From CABMKH01 sp040797625 (lineage in GTDB: Bacteria > Bacillota > Clostridia > Tissierellales > Tissierellaceae), in assembly GCA_052067355.1 (NCBI GenBank), contig JBQHQH010000008.1:1-64000 (forward strand): DNA of 64,000 bases. Direction: 5' to 3'. The notes under the pieces were generated by a model, which saw only the letters and a program-made list of their open reading frames with translations, did not search any database and was not told the origin of the DNA. Made by a program: the position numbers and the translations under genes. Numbering within the stretch: the stretch's first letter is position 1; every line of letters begins with the position of its first letter. Below are positions 34,182 through 42,829 of the stretch, in pieces.

Positions 34182-35609
34182 TTAGCTCATCCAATCTACT
34201 TTATCGGCATGATTCCATTTTGTTGTAACCTTTTTAGTATTTGTTAGGAATTCTATTGATGATTTACCAGTAATATCTCCATGTCCAAACTTAGACCATT
34301 TCACTCCTCCGAAAGCAAATGGGTCCCTTGGCACTGGTACACCTATATTTACACCAATCATTCCTGCTATTAATTTATTTTCACATTCCATAGCAACTTC
34401 TCCTAGATCTGTAAATACAGTTGCTCCATTTGCATAGTCACATTCATTTTGTATCTTTAACGCTTCTTCAATACTATCAGCTGAAATAATTTCAATTGTT
34501 GGTCCGAACACTTCATCTTCCCAGATATCTTTTGCATCACTATATTTAACAACAGATGGTCCAACATAGTAACCTTTTTCAGGAAGCTTTGAGTCAAATC
34601 CATTGTACAGAATTTCTCCCTTAGTATTTTCTAGGAATTGCCTAATATTTTCTCTAGACTTTGCGTTTATTACTGGACCCATCTCTTCTCCAACCTTAAG
34701 TTCCCTAGCATTTTTTATAATTTCATCTACTAATTCTTTGTTTTCTCCAACTGTAACAACTACTGATGCTGCCATACACCTCTGACCCGTCATTCCATAA
34801 GCTGCAGAACATATCTCCCTAGCAGTAACAACTGGATCTACCTCTGGAGACACTATGATGTGATTCTTTGCTCCACCTAATGCTAAACATCTCTTTAGAT
34901 TTTCCCCTGATTTTTTATACACAATCTTTGCTACTGGTGTAGAACCTACAAATGTAATTGCGTCTATTCTAGGGTTTTCTATTAACATATTAACTACATC
35001 ACGATTACCAGGTAATAATGTAAATAACCCATCTGGTAAACCAGCTTCTTTTAGTAATTCTGCTACTTTAAATAATGTTAATGGAGTCTCTGTACTTGGT
35101 TTTACAATAATAGCATTACCTAAAACTAAAGTAGTTGGGATTGTCCACATAGGAACCATAAGTGGAAAGTTAAAAGGAACTATCGAAGCTACTATTCCAA
35201 CTGGTTCTTTTATTTCTTTAACATATATTCCACTAGAAACAATCTCTGTATTTCCCCATGCTACTGCTGGTAATGAACATGCAAATTCACAAAGTTCCAT
35301 TGCTTTATCAACTGCTGCATAAGATTCAGTTAACGTTTTCCCATTCTCAAGATGAATTGTCTGTGCAAGTTCTTCTCTATTCTCCTCTAGCAAACCATGT
35401 AATTTGAAAACTACTTGTGCTCTTTTCTTCAAAGTAAGATTTGCCCATTCTACTTGTGCTTGTTTTATCTTCTCTATAACACTAGAAAAGTCTTTTCCAT
35501 TATATAATTCCACGCTGCCTATAACTGTTTCGTCTAATGGTGAAATAACCTCCTTTCTCTCACCTCCATAGCTAATGTCTTTACCATCAACCCATAAATT
35601 GAAATCCAT
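34182..35609 (-). CDS. Aldehyde dehydrogenase, methylmalonate-semialdehyde dehydrogenase-like
   Basis: About 475 residues of the NAD(P)-dependent aldehyde dehydrogenase superfamily. Features: ASIVPFNFPLMVPMWTIPTT and KPSTETPLT (cofactor), ITFVGSTPVAKIVYKKSG, LALGGAKNHIIV in place of the usual general-base LELGGK segment, and the catalytic Cys in YGMTGQRCMAAS. The C-terminal IGVNIGVPVPRDPFAFGGVKWSKF and TRTK-like TNTKKVTTKW are typical of the MmsA/IolA branch, which usually makes acyl-CoA. ATG 35609 is chosen (GGGAGGG seven bases upstream) over the earlier ATG at 35624. First gene of the operon. Confidence 0.87.
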   Translation of the reverse strand: MDFNLWVDGKDISYGGERKEVISPLDETVIGSVELYNGKDFSSVIEKIKQAQVEWANLTLKKRAQVVFKLHGLLEENREELAQTIHLENGKTLTESYAAVDKAMELCEFACSLPAVAWGNTEIVSSGIYVKEIKEPVGIVASIVPFNFPLMVPMWTIPTTLVLGNAIIVKPSTETPLTLFKVAELLKEAGLPDGLFTLLPGNRDVVNMLIENPRIDAITFVGSTPVAKIVYKKSGENLKRCLALGGAKNHIIVSPEVDPVVTAREICSAAYGMTGQRCMAASVVVTVGENKELVDEIIKNARELKVGEEMGPVINAKSRENIRQFLENTKGEILYNGFDSKLPEKGYYVGPSVVKYSDAKDIWEDEVFGPTIEIISADSIEEALKIQNECDYANGATVFTDLGEVAMECENKLIAGMIGVNIGVPVPRDPFAFGGVKWSKFGHGDITGKSSIEFLTNTKKVTTKWNHADKVDWMS

Positions 35610-35627
35610 TAAAAGCCCTCCCATAGT

Positions 35628-35645
35628 TGTTATCTTTTGATAACA
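35628..35645. promoter_or_regulatory. Operator dyad in the divergent DeoR/sugar-acid region
   Basis: TGTTATC-TTTT-GATAACA is a perfect 7-bp dyad about 20-35 bp downstream of the predicted start of the sugar-acid transcript. It is a good candidate site for the divergently encoded DeoR-family protein. Confidence 0.55.
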
Positions 35646-35670
35646 TTCTTATGATATATTTGAGTATTTT

Positions 35671-35698
35671 AGTATATTTTATCACATTATATGGTCAA
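35671..35698 (-). promoter_or_regulatory. Sigma-A promoter of the sugar-acid operon
   Basis: TTGACC (35698-35693) and TATACT (35676-35671) on the minus strand with a 16-bp spacer. Transcription is expected near 35664. Confidence 0.55.
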
Positions 35699-35757
35699 GT
35701 CAAGGGGATTTTTCTATGAACATTTAAAAAATATAACCATATTTTATACAAATGTAT

Positions 35758-35785
35758 TTGATATTAAGAATTTCTTTGATATAAT
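35758..35785 (+). promoter_or_regulatory. Sigma-A promoter of the DeoR-family gene
   Basis: TTGATA (35758-35763), 16-bp spacer, perfect TATAAT (35780-35785), about 70 bp before the start codon. Confidence 0.6.
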
Positions 35786-35857
35786 CTGTTTAGTATAGGA
35801 TAGTAAGTTTTAATAGATTATACATATATACTACATGTGAAAGGAGATATAATAATT

Positions 35858-36625
35858 ATGAAGTCTTTGAGAACTGCTCGTTTAACAGAAATGGAGGAAT
35901 ATATTATTGAGCATGAACATGTGAGACTTGATACATTAGCAAAAGTTTTCAATATTTCACTAAATACAGTTAGAAGAGATATTGATGAGATAATACAGAA
36001 TGGTAAGGTATCTAAAGTTTACGGTGGTGTTACGAGTAATGTACAACCTAATAAGTTGATCTCATATAATATACGTTATGAAAAACAAGCTCAATTAAAA
36101 GATATTATTGCAAAGAAAGCATCTTCTTTTATTCAAGACAATGATACGATTTTCTTAGATTCTGGCTCTACTACTGTTCATATTATGAAATATATTAGTC
36201 ATGTTAAGGATTTAATTGTTGTAACTAATAATATGGCTATTCTTGAAATTTATAAAAATAACATTCATGAAAATATGAAATTAATACTTCTTCCTGGAGA
36301 ATATAATTTAAATACAAATTCAATTGTTGGAGGTATTCCTTCAAATTACATGTTAAATTATAACTTCTCTAAATGTTTTATGGCAGCAACAGCTTTATCT
36401 TCAAGTGGAGATGTTACAAATTCATCTGTAGATGAATTTCAAATTAAAAAGAATGCTTTATTAAAGAGTGACTCCACCTTTTTACTGATAGATTCCAGTA
36501 AATATGACAATGCATCTTTTTTAACCTATGCAAATATTGCTGAATTCAACTATATAGTTTCAGATAAAGCTCCTGCTGATTATATTAACCTATACTCAAA
36601 ATCTACAAATTTTATAATTGCTTAA
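35858..36625 (+). CDS. DeoR-family transcriptional regulator
   Basis: About 255 residues. The N-terminal DeoR helix-turn-helix is at about 8-60: EEYIIEHEHVRLDTLAKVFNISLNTVRRDIDEII, with the wing KVSKVYGGVTS. The C-terminal sugar-phosphate-binding domain shows IFLDSGSTTVHIMKYI, LIVVTNNMAILEIY and KCFMAATALSSSGDVTN, then LLIDSSKYD. ATG 35858 follows AAAGGAGAT at a normal distance; an upstream in-frame GTG overlaps that site. It is divergent from the sugar-acid operon and probably represses it until a phosphorylated or acidic sugar intermediate appears. Confidence 0.88.
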   Translation: MKSLRTARLTEMEEYIIEHEHVRLDTLAKVFNISLNTVRRDIDEIIQNGKVSKVYGGVTSNVQPNKLISYNIRYEKQAQLKDIIAKKASSFIQDNDTIFLDSGSTTVHIMKYISHVKDLIVVTNNMAILEIYKNNIHENMKLILLPGEYNLNTNSIVGGIPSNYMLNYNFSKCFMAATALSSSGDVTNSSVDEFQIKKNALLKSDSTFLLIDSSKYDNASFLTYANIAEFNYIVSDKAPADYINLYSKSTNFIIA

Positions 36626-36640
36626 AGTAAAGGATTACTA

Positions 36641-36801
36641 ATAAAGAAAACGTATACTGGATTCTTATATTCCAGCTGATATTTAGTTGCACTTACCTTT
36701 ATGCTATAAGTTTTCACCACTAATTTGCTCCGTGGGAATAAAATCTAGGATACTTGCTATGCACACTTATAAAAGTTGAGGTGTTTAACTTGTAAACCAT
36801 T
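36641..36801. repeat. Degenerate repeat element, copy A
   Basis: Shares with copy B (52536-52660) the left end ATAAAGAAAAC, the 18 identical bases ATTCCAGCTGATATTTAG, and the right segment GTGTTTAA.TTGTAA.CCAT. It contains about 50 extra bases in the middle and a weaker hairpin. It encodes nothing. It looks like a non-autonomous mobile-element remnant. Confidence 0.55.
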
Positions 36802-36843
36802 AAAAAACTCCATTCCTTCTATTTTGAAGCAGTGGAGTTTTTT
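36802..36843. terminator. Bidirectional terminator between DeoR and D-aminoacylase-like genes
   Basis: AAAAAACTCCA (36802-36812) and TGGAGTTTTTT (36833-36843) are exact complements with an inner CTTC/GAAG pair. A6 on one side and T6 on the other suit termination in both directions. Confidence 0.85.
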
Positions 36844-36889
36844 AGTTAAATATAAACAATAAAAATCAATCAGAGCCTACTAAAGAGAA

Positions 36890-38485
36890 TTAATCTCTCT
36901 TCTGAAATTTTAAAACCTTTCCAGCTTTTTGTGGTTGTGGCTTGCCTTCATTTATTAAAACTTTACCATTTACTAGTACATATTCAATTCCTGTTGGATA
37001 CTGATTAGGTTCTGCATAATCACCTACATCTTTAATTGTCTCTGGATCAAATACAACTATATCTGCAGCATAATTTTCTTTTAACAGTCCTCTATTTTTT
37101 AATTTAAGTACCTCTGCTGATTTTCCAGTCATCTTATGAATAGCAGTTTCTAATGAAAATAGTTTTTCTTCCCTTACATATTTACCTAAAACTCTAGGGA
37201 AAGCTCCATATAATCTTGGGTGAGGTTTTCCACCCATAATTCCATCTGTACATACATTTTGCTCTGGACGACTCATGATCAATTTTACATGTTCTTCAGT
37301 GCCATAAAAGTCTACTAGTCCAACTATATTCTCTTCCTCTAAAATTACGTCAAATATAGCATCTAGTGGATCTTTTCCCTTAACTTCTCCCACTTCAATA
37401 AGATTCTTACCTACTACATCTTGGTTTTTATCTGATCCTACAAAAGTGACAAATATACCATCTAATCCTGCAAACTCAACAAAGTTATCCCAACCTGGAA
37501 TGCCATTTTGGATATCTTCTTTCATCTTTTTTCTTAATTCTTTATCTTTAAGCCTTTCCAATAATTTATCTGTACCACCATCATGAACCCAAGGTGGAAG
37601 AATTACGCTCATCATTGTACTTCCTGCAACATATGGATATTGATCAAAAGACACAATCATGCCTTCTTCTCTAGCTTTATCCAGTCTATCTAACACTTTA
37701 GGAAACTTGTCCCAATTCTTCTTTCCGCAGACTTTAAAATGTGAAAAATGAACTCTACATCCACTTTCTTTGCCTATTGTCAGAATCTCCTCCATAGAAT
37801 CTAATATAGAATCTGCTTCGCTTCTCTGGTGAGTTACAAATACTGCATCTTTATCATGTAAAACTTTACCTAGTTCTATAAACTCGTCAATTTCAGCATA
37901 ACAACAAGGTGGATAGATCATACCTGTTGACATACCAAAAGCACCTTCATCTATGGCTTTAGCTAAATTCTCTTGCATTAATTTTATCTCTGCCTCTGTT
38001 GGTTTTCTATTATCTAGACCCATAGAAATCATTCTTACATTGCCATGAGGGGCAAGATATGCAATATTAGGACCTAAATCAAGTTTTTCAATGGTTTCTA
38101 AATAATCAGATACACTTCTCCAAGTCCAATCTACTTCATATTCCCCTTCAAGTCCTTTCATAGCTTTTATCCAAGGTGATAATGTCTTATCATCTACTGG
38201 AGCTGGCCCCATGCCATCCTGTGCTACTAATTCTGTAGTAATTCCTTGCCTAATCTTTGGTGATAAAAATGGATCTTCAAATAATAACATACTTGAGTGG
38301 CTATGAGTATCAATAAACCCTGGTGAAACTATTTTACCAGTTGCGTCGATAACCTTGCTAAAATTTTCACCAGATATCTTCCCTATTTTTTTGATCATAT
38401 CATTTTCAATCAATATATCTGCCGTAAACCTTTTCTCGCCTGTTCCATCAATAATCGTCCCATTCTTAATCAACAATTTAGTCAT
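36890..38485 (-). CDS. D-aminoacylase-like amidohydrolase
   Basis: A 531-residue amidohydrolase matching N-acyl-D-amino-acid deacylases. Elements: LLIKNGTIIDGTGEKRFTADILIEND, metal-binding VSPGFIDTHSHSSMLLFEDP, FGMSTGMIYPPCCYAEIDE (family Cys), VTHQRSEADSILDSM, VHFSHFKVCGKKNW, and near the C-terminus VCTDGIMGGKPHPRLYGAFPRVL. It would remove an acyl, formyl or carbamoyl group from a D- or unusual amino acid. It is the last gene of the sigma-54-driven operon with a symporter, YgeY and YgeX, so a diaminopropionate derivative or a D-amino acid conjugate is a plausible substrate. Confidence 0.82.
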   Translation of the reverse strand: MTKLLIKNGTIIDGTGEKRFTADILIENDMIKKIGKISGENFSKVIDATGKIVSPGFIDTHSHSSMLLFEDPFLSPKIRQGITTELVAQDGMGPAPVDDKTLSPWIKAMKGLEGEYEVDWTWRSVSDYLETIEKLDLGPNIAYLAPHGNVRMISMGLDNRKPTEAEIKLMQENLAKAIDEGAFGMSTGMIYPPCCYAEIDEFIELGKVLHDKDAVFVTHQRSEADSILDSMEEILTIGKESGCRVHFSHFKVCGKKNWDKFPKVLDRLDKAREEGMIVSFDQYPYVAGSTMMSVILPPWVHDGGTDKLLERLKDKELRKKMKEDIQNGIPGWDNFVEFAGLDGIFVTFVGSDKNQDVVGKNLIEVGEVKGKDPLDAIFDVILEEENIVGLVDFYGTEEHVKLIMSRPEQNVCTDGIMGGKPHPRLYGAFPRVLGKYVREEKLFSLETAIHKMTGKSAEVLKLKNRGLLKENYAADIVVFDPETIKDVGDYAEPNQYPTGIEYVLVNGKVLINEGKPQPQKAGKVLKFQKRD

Positions 38486-38581
38486 GATATTCCCCTTTCT
38501 AAAAGTATATATCTATAAATATAACTAGTAATTTAATCCCACTATAAATATAGTGTAAACTAATTTTTACCATAATAAATT

Positions 38582-40054
38582 CTATTCTAACTCCAATGGC
38601 TCAGCAGGTGGTATTCCTAATTTTTTGTCTATTGCAGAAACCGCAAATATTACTATAAAAGCAACTATTCCTCCAGGAACCATTGCACTAAGTCCCCAAG
38701 GTGTATTAAAACCATAAATCCACACAGCTGCTGCAATGGTACCAGCAACTATTGATACAAAACCTGCTCTTTCTGTAACATTCTTATAAAAGATTCCGCA
38801 AATAAACGCTGCAAAAGGCCCTGCACTTCTAAGGGTAAAAGCACCCATCATTACACTAATAATATTGGAAGCAGTTAAAGCAATTATTAAACCTACAAGT
38901 CCTACTAGTACCATTATTATACGAGATACTAATACTTCCTTTTTATCATCCTTAATCCCCTTATTTATATAAGGTACAAAGATATCATTAGTAAACATTG
39001 TAGCGGTACCAATCATATTACCAGAAGCACTACTCATGGTTGCTGCTACGATAGCTGCAAGCACTATACCTGCAACCCAAGCTGGTGCAAATGTGAGAGT
39101 GGATTGTGCTAGAGCATTTTTTTGGATACCTTCTGCTGCAAATCCATCAATACATACATAGGCTACTAAGCCTATTATTGCTGGTACGATTGCATAGATA
39201 GCTGATAAAATACCAGCTATAAGAGAACCCATCTTAGCAGATACTCCATCCTTTGCTGAACAATAAGTTTGTACTATTTCTTGTCCTGTTGGAAAAGTCA
39301 TAAAGTACATAGCAATATATCCAACTATTGTAGGAAAACCTACCTTAGTCATGCTAGTAAGGTTTAGATTATTACCTGAAGCATCATTAATAGTCTTTGC
39401 TTTTTCAAACAGAACTTTAAAACCACCAACAGCATTATTATTTACTACCACAAACATTGCTATGGTCATCCCAAGAGTAATAAATAAAACGTGCATAATA
39501 TTTGTCGATGTGACAGAAGTAAATCCTCCTACCATTGTATAAATTATAACTACTGCTGTAGAAACGATGGCAGCTGTTTTAAAATCTAGTCCTGTAACAA
39601 CATTTATTATTGATGCGGTAGCGATTATCTGTGCACCTGTTGCCATAAATAAAGCAACAATAGACGTGATTGCAGTAAAAATATGCGAAGGTTTTCCATA
39701 TCTTTTACTAATTATCTCAGGTACTGTATTGGCAGAAGTTTTTCTAAAATATGGTGCAATAAAGGATACTAGAATAAATCCTATACCTGAAGCGATAACA
39801 TACCAACTTGCTGACAGCCCATAAGTATATACATTCGTTGCAACCCCTGTAGTACTAGCACCACCTGTATTAGCTGCAAACAATGTACCTGCAAGAACTA
39901 TAGGACCTAGAGATTTACCTGCCATAAGAAAATCATCATTACTTTGCGTTTCTGATTTTTTCTTCTTGCTATTTGATACGATTAGACCAATTATTACCGT
40001 TGCAGCCATATATAATAGAATTATCACTAAAGCAGTAACTTGTGTACTATTCAT
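38582..40054 (-). CDS. Sodium/solute symporter (SSF family)
   Basis: A 490-residue SSF-family importer with about 13 membrane helices. Typical elements: DDFLMAGKSLGPIVLAGTLFAANTGGAS at helix 1-2, SWYVIASGIGFILVSFIAPYFRKTSANTVPEII, a Na+-site stretch GGFTSVTSTNIMHVLFI, and AAIVAATMSSASGNMIGTATMFTNDIF. Members take up proline, pantothenate, urea, acetate or sugars. Here the neighbours suggest an amino acid or amino-acid conjugate. Start ATG 40054 follows GGGAGG. It lies between the D-aminoacylase-like and YgeY genes. Confidence 0.87.
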   Translation of the reverse strand: MNSTQVTALVIILLYMAATVIIGLIVSNSKKKKSETQSNDDFLMAGKSLGPIVLAGTLFAANTGGASTTGVATNVYTYGLSASWYVIASGIGFILVSFIAPYFRKTSANTVPEIISKRYGKPSHIFTAITSIVALFMATGAQIIATASIINVVTGLDFKTAAIVSTAVVIIYTMVGGFTSVTSTNIMHVLFITLGMTIAMFVVVNNNAVGGFKVLFEKAKTINDASGNNLNLTSMTKVGFPTIVGYIAMYFMTFPTGQEIVQTYCSAKDGVSAKMGSLIAGILSAIYAIVPAIIGLVAYVCIDGFAAEGIQKNALAQSTLTFAPAWVAGIVLAAIVAATMSSASGNMIGTATMFTNDIFVPYINKGIKDDKKEVLVSRIIMVLVGLVGLIIALTASNIISVMMGAFTLRSAGPFAAFICGIFYKNVTERAGFVSIVAGTIAAAVWIYGFNTPWGLSAMVPGGIVAFIVIFAVSAIDKKLGIPPAEPLELE

Positions 40055-40087
40055 ATTAGCTCCTCCCTTTTATTAATTTCATTACTT

Positions 40088-41269
40088 TTATTTTAATAGC
40101 GCCTTTGCAATGCCATAATAACCATTCATAGCCTTTACTAGTTGGTCTATTTCAATATGTTCATCTATTGTATGAGCTAGATTTTCTCTTGATGGACCAA
40201 ATCCTATTGTCTTGATTCCTGCTTCTCCTGCATAATGACTACCATTAGTACAGAAGGAATATTGAGTAATTTCTGGCTCTAATCCTGCTTCCTTTAGTCC
40301 TTTATATGCATCTTGAACAAATTCTTCTGATTCTTCATATCTCCAACCCGGGAAGAATCTTTCACCAGTAATTATATTTCCAGTCCAACATTTTTCTTTT
40401 CCAGTTGCATAGGATACTTTAGCTTCAAATGCTGGATCATCTTTTTTCATCTGATCTATTAATTCTTGTAATGGTGCTAATACACTTTCTTTTGTTTCTC
40501 CAACTAACAGTCTTCTATCATAAGTAATCTTGCAATAATCTGGGACTACAGATGCTCCTGGATATGGTGAGGATTTTATATCTACTAATTCCAATATTCC
40601 ATAGCCTAGATGTTCATCATAAGTCATTTCTAATTCTTGTACTCTCTCAATTAACTTTGCTGCCTTGTATACTGCATTGATTCCCTTGTCTGGATTAGCT
40701 GAGTGAGCTGGTTTACCAAAGGTTTCAAATACTATTTCTCCTCTACCTCTTTGACCTATTTTTAGATTTAACTCTGATGCTTCTCCTATTACGACATAAT
40801 CTGGTTTCGCCCATTCACTGACTTTTCTAGCTCCTACTCCTTCAAAACACTCTTCATGAACTACACCTGCAACATAGATCTCACCAGGAAATTCTCTATT
40901 GGTTTTCTTTGCAAACTCAGATACTCCACAAATCATAGCCGCCAAGGAACCCTTCATATCTGAAGCCCCTCTACCATATACCTTATTATCTATAATCTTT
41001 CCTTCAAAAGGTTCTACTGACCATTTTTCTGGTTCTGGAACTTCTACTGTATCAATATGAGCATCAAATAATATCTTCTTTCCTGGTAAATTTCCTTTAA
41101 TTCTTCCAATTATATTTCCATACTCATCTACATGGTAATCATCGAATCCAAATTTAGTAAATGCTCCTTTTAATACTTCAACTACCTTATCCTCTTGTCC
41201 TGAATAGGACTTAGCTCTAATTAAATCTTGAGTTAATCTAACAACCATTTCTGCATCATTAAAATACAT
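40088..41269 (-). CDS. ygeY: YgeY-type M20 hydrolase
   Basis: About 393 residues of the M20 peptidase family, close to YgeY, a hydrolase that co-occurs with selenium-dependent molybdenum hydroxylases and YgeX. Metal ligands are visible: FDAHIDTVEV (His/Asp), YGRGASDMKGSLAAM (Asp), GVVHEECFEGVG (Glu pair), VIGEASEL (Asp/Glu), and C-terminal SRENLAHTIDEHIEID (His). The dimer lid begins at GKPAHSANPDKG. ATG 41269 is used, as GGGAGG lies eight bases upstream; an in-frame ATG at 41314 has no such site. In other bacteria ygeY belongs to the urate/purine degradation locus. Confidence 0.88.
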   Translation of the reverse strand: MYFNDAEMVVRLTQDLIRAKSYSGQEDKVVEVLKGAFTKFGFDDYHVDEYGNIIGRIKGNLPGKKILFDAHIDTVEVPEPEKWSVEPFEGKIIDNKVYGRGASDMKGSLAAMICGVSEFAKKTNREFPGEIYVAGVVHEECFEGVGARKVSEWAKPDYVVIGEASELNLKIGQRGRGEIVFETFGKPAHSANPDKGINAVYKAAKLIERVQELEMTYDEHLGYGILELVDIKSSPYPGASVVPDYCKITYDRRLLVGETKESVLAPLQELIDQMKKDDPAFEAKVSYATGKEKCWTGNIITGERFFPGWRYEESEEFVQDAYKGLKEAGLEPEITQYSFCTNGSHYAGEAGIKTIGFGPSRENLAHTIDEHIEIDQLVKAMNGYYGIAKALLK

Positions 41270-41326
41270 TATTATTCCTCCCTTTTTTATCGGGAGACCA
41301 AAGGTCTCCCCCACTATATTGATTTA

Positions 41327-42547
41327 CTATATGGACTTACAATCTCCATCCCAAACAATATCTTTATATTTATCTGGGTCTGTATCTCCTTCTGTACTTA
41401 TTAACAATACCACTGAATTCTCATCTAGTCCTAATTTTTCTCTTAGATCCTTATATTCGTCTCTCTCCATTATTAAAGAAATAACTCCAGCACCTACAGC
41501 TCCTGACTCTCCAGATACTACTTGTGGATCTCCATTTATTGGTGCTGCCAATGTCCTCATGCCTTTAGCTGCCACATAGTCAGGACAAGACATATATCCA
41601 TCTGAATAATCTTTTAGCACCTTAAAACTCACAGTATTTGGTGCACCACATGCAAGTCCTGCCATGATAGTTGGCATATCTCCTCCAACGATTTCCCTCT
41701 CTCCACTTAAAGATGATCTATATAGACAGTTTGCATCATCTGGTTCTACTATTATAGTAATTGGCCTATCTTTTCCAAATTTTTCAGCTAAATATCCTTG
41801 AACAGCTCCTGCAAATGAACCTACCCCTGCTTGTAAAAATACATGAGTTGGCTTTTCTACACCATAATCACTTAATTGTTCCATTGTTTCATCTATTAAT
41901 GTTCCATAACCTTGCATTATCCAAGTAGGTATATCTTCGTATCCTTCCCAAGCTGTATCTTGTATCACAACCCAACCATGTTTCTTTGCCATCTCATCAG
42001 AAAGCCTAACTGCATCTTCATAATTTCCATCTATAATACTTGCCTCTGCTCCTTCTCTTCTAATATTTTCTAGTCTAATCTGAGAAGACCCTTTTGGCAT
42101 ATATATTACAGATTTCTGTCCTAGATGATTTGCAGCCCATGCTACTCCTCTACCATGATTTCCATCTGTTGCAGTAACAAAAGTTATCTCTCCTAATTTT
42201 TCCTTTACTTCTTTTGAACGAAGATATTCAAAAGAAATTTCTGATATATCTACTCCTAGCTTATCTGCCAGGTATTTTCCCATAGCATAAGAACCACCTA
42301 GAACTTTAAAAGCATTCAATCCAAATCTATAAGATTCATCCTTTAAGAAAATATTCTTCAATCCATAATGTCTTGCTAAATTTTCTAGTTTATGCAAAGG
42401 TGTCACTGAATACTCATCAAATCCCTTGTGAAATTGTCTTACTTTTTTTATTGTGTTTTCAGATATATAACCTACATCGACTTTAGACTTATTATCATTT
42501 CTTACATCTATGAGATTAAATCTGATTATTTCCTCTTTTTTTGTCAA
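41327..42547 (-). CDS. ygeX: 2,3-Diaminopropionate ammonia-lyase (YgeX)
   Basis: A 406-residue PLP-dependent fold-type II lyase. It matches diaminopropionate ammonia-lyase, which converts 2,3-diaminopropionate to pyruvate and two ammonia. The PLP-binding Lys is in RFGLNAFKVLGGSYAM (about 77). The cofactor and substrate segments are VTATDGNHGRGVAWAANHLG, QAGVGSFAGAVQGYLAEKFG, ACGAPNTVSFKVL and VVSGESGAVGAGVISLI. The start is TTG 42547 after GAGGAGGAG. First gene behind the -24/-12 promoter, followed at 57 bp by ygeY. It fuels pyruvate and ammonia production from diaminopropionate or a purine-derived intermediate. Confidence 0.93.
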   Translation of the reverse strand: MTKKEEIIRFNLIDVRNDNKSKVDVGYISENTIKKVRQFHKGFDEYSVTPLHKLENLARHYGLKNIFLKDESYRFGLNAFKVLGGSYAMGKYLADKLGVDISEISFEYLRSKEVKEKLGEITFVTATDGNHGRGVAWAANHLGQKSVIYMPKGSSQIRLENIRREGAEASIIDGNYEDAVRLSDEMAKKHGWVVIQDTAWEGYEDIPTWIMQGYGTLIDETMEQLSDYGVEKPTHVFLQAGVGSFAGAVQGYLAEKFGKDRPITIIVEPDDANCLYRSSLSGEREIVGGDMPTIMAGLACGAPNTVSFKVLKDYSDGYMSCPDYVAAKGMRTLAAPINGDPQVVSGESGAVGAGVISLIMERDEYKDLREKLGLDENSVVLLISTEGDTDPDKYKDIVWDGDCKSI

Positions 42548-42594
42548 ATCTTCTCCTCCTCTTGAATATTTAAATCCTTTCTTCTCTTATATAT

Positions 42595-42610
42595 AGCAAT
42601 TTATATGCCA
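42595..42610 (-). promoter_or_regulatory. Sigma-54 (-24/-12) promoter of the ygeX operon
   Basis: The minus strand reads TGGCATATAAATTGCT. GG and GC are exactly 10 bp apart and both boxes match TGGCAY-N5-TTGCW. It lies 48 bp upstream of the ygeX start. Confidence 0.85.
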
Positions 42611-42711
42611 AACATTATATATAAAGTAATATAAAACTACAAAGACTGCATATGCCTAGCTTACAGACTTTAAAATCTATTTTTAAATTGATATCTTTCT
42701 ATAAATTAAAA

Positions 42712-42744
42712 AAACAATTATTATCAAATTGATAATAATTGTTT
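42712..42744 (-). terminator. Near-perfect palindrome: terminator of the activator gene
   Basis: AAACAATTATTATCAA and its exact complement flank a single base. On the minus strand the stem is followed by TTTTTAATTT, consistent with a terminator. It also contains one TTATCA-N3-TGATAA site (42721-42735), so it may serve as an activator site too. Confidence 0.6.
42721..42735. promoter_or_regulatory. Activator site 1 (TTATCA-AAT-TGATAA)
   Basis: A 15-bp dyad with the same half-sites as two copies at 42789-42822. Its centre lies about 118 bp upstream of the -24 element, a normal distance for a sigma-54 enhancer. Confidence 0.6.
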
Positions 42745-42788
42745 GAAAATATGAATGTTTTACTATACAACGCGGATAAACATGCAGC

Positions 42789-42803
42789 TTATCATTTTGA
42801 TAA
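42789..42803. promoter_or_regulatory. Activator site 2 (TTATCA-TTT-TGATAA)
   Basis: A perfect 15-bp dyad, half of a larger 19-bp-arm inverted repeat (42785-42826). Centre about 186 bp upstream of the -24 box. Confidence 0.65.
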
Positions 42804-42807
42804 CGTT

Positions 42808-42822
42808 TTATCAAAATGATAA
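42808..42822. promoter_or_regulatory. Activator site 3 (TTATCA-AAA-TGATAA)
   Basis: A perfect dyad 19 bp centre-to-centre from site 2, so the two lie on nearly the same DNA face. It is 8 bp beyond the activator gene stop. Confidence 0.65.
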
Positions 42823-42829
42823 GCTGACA

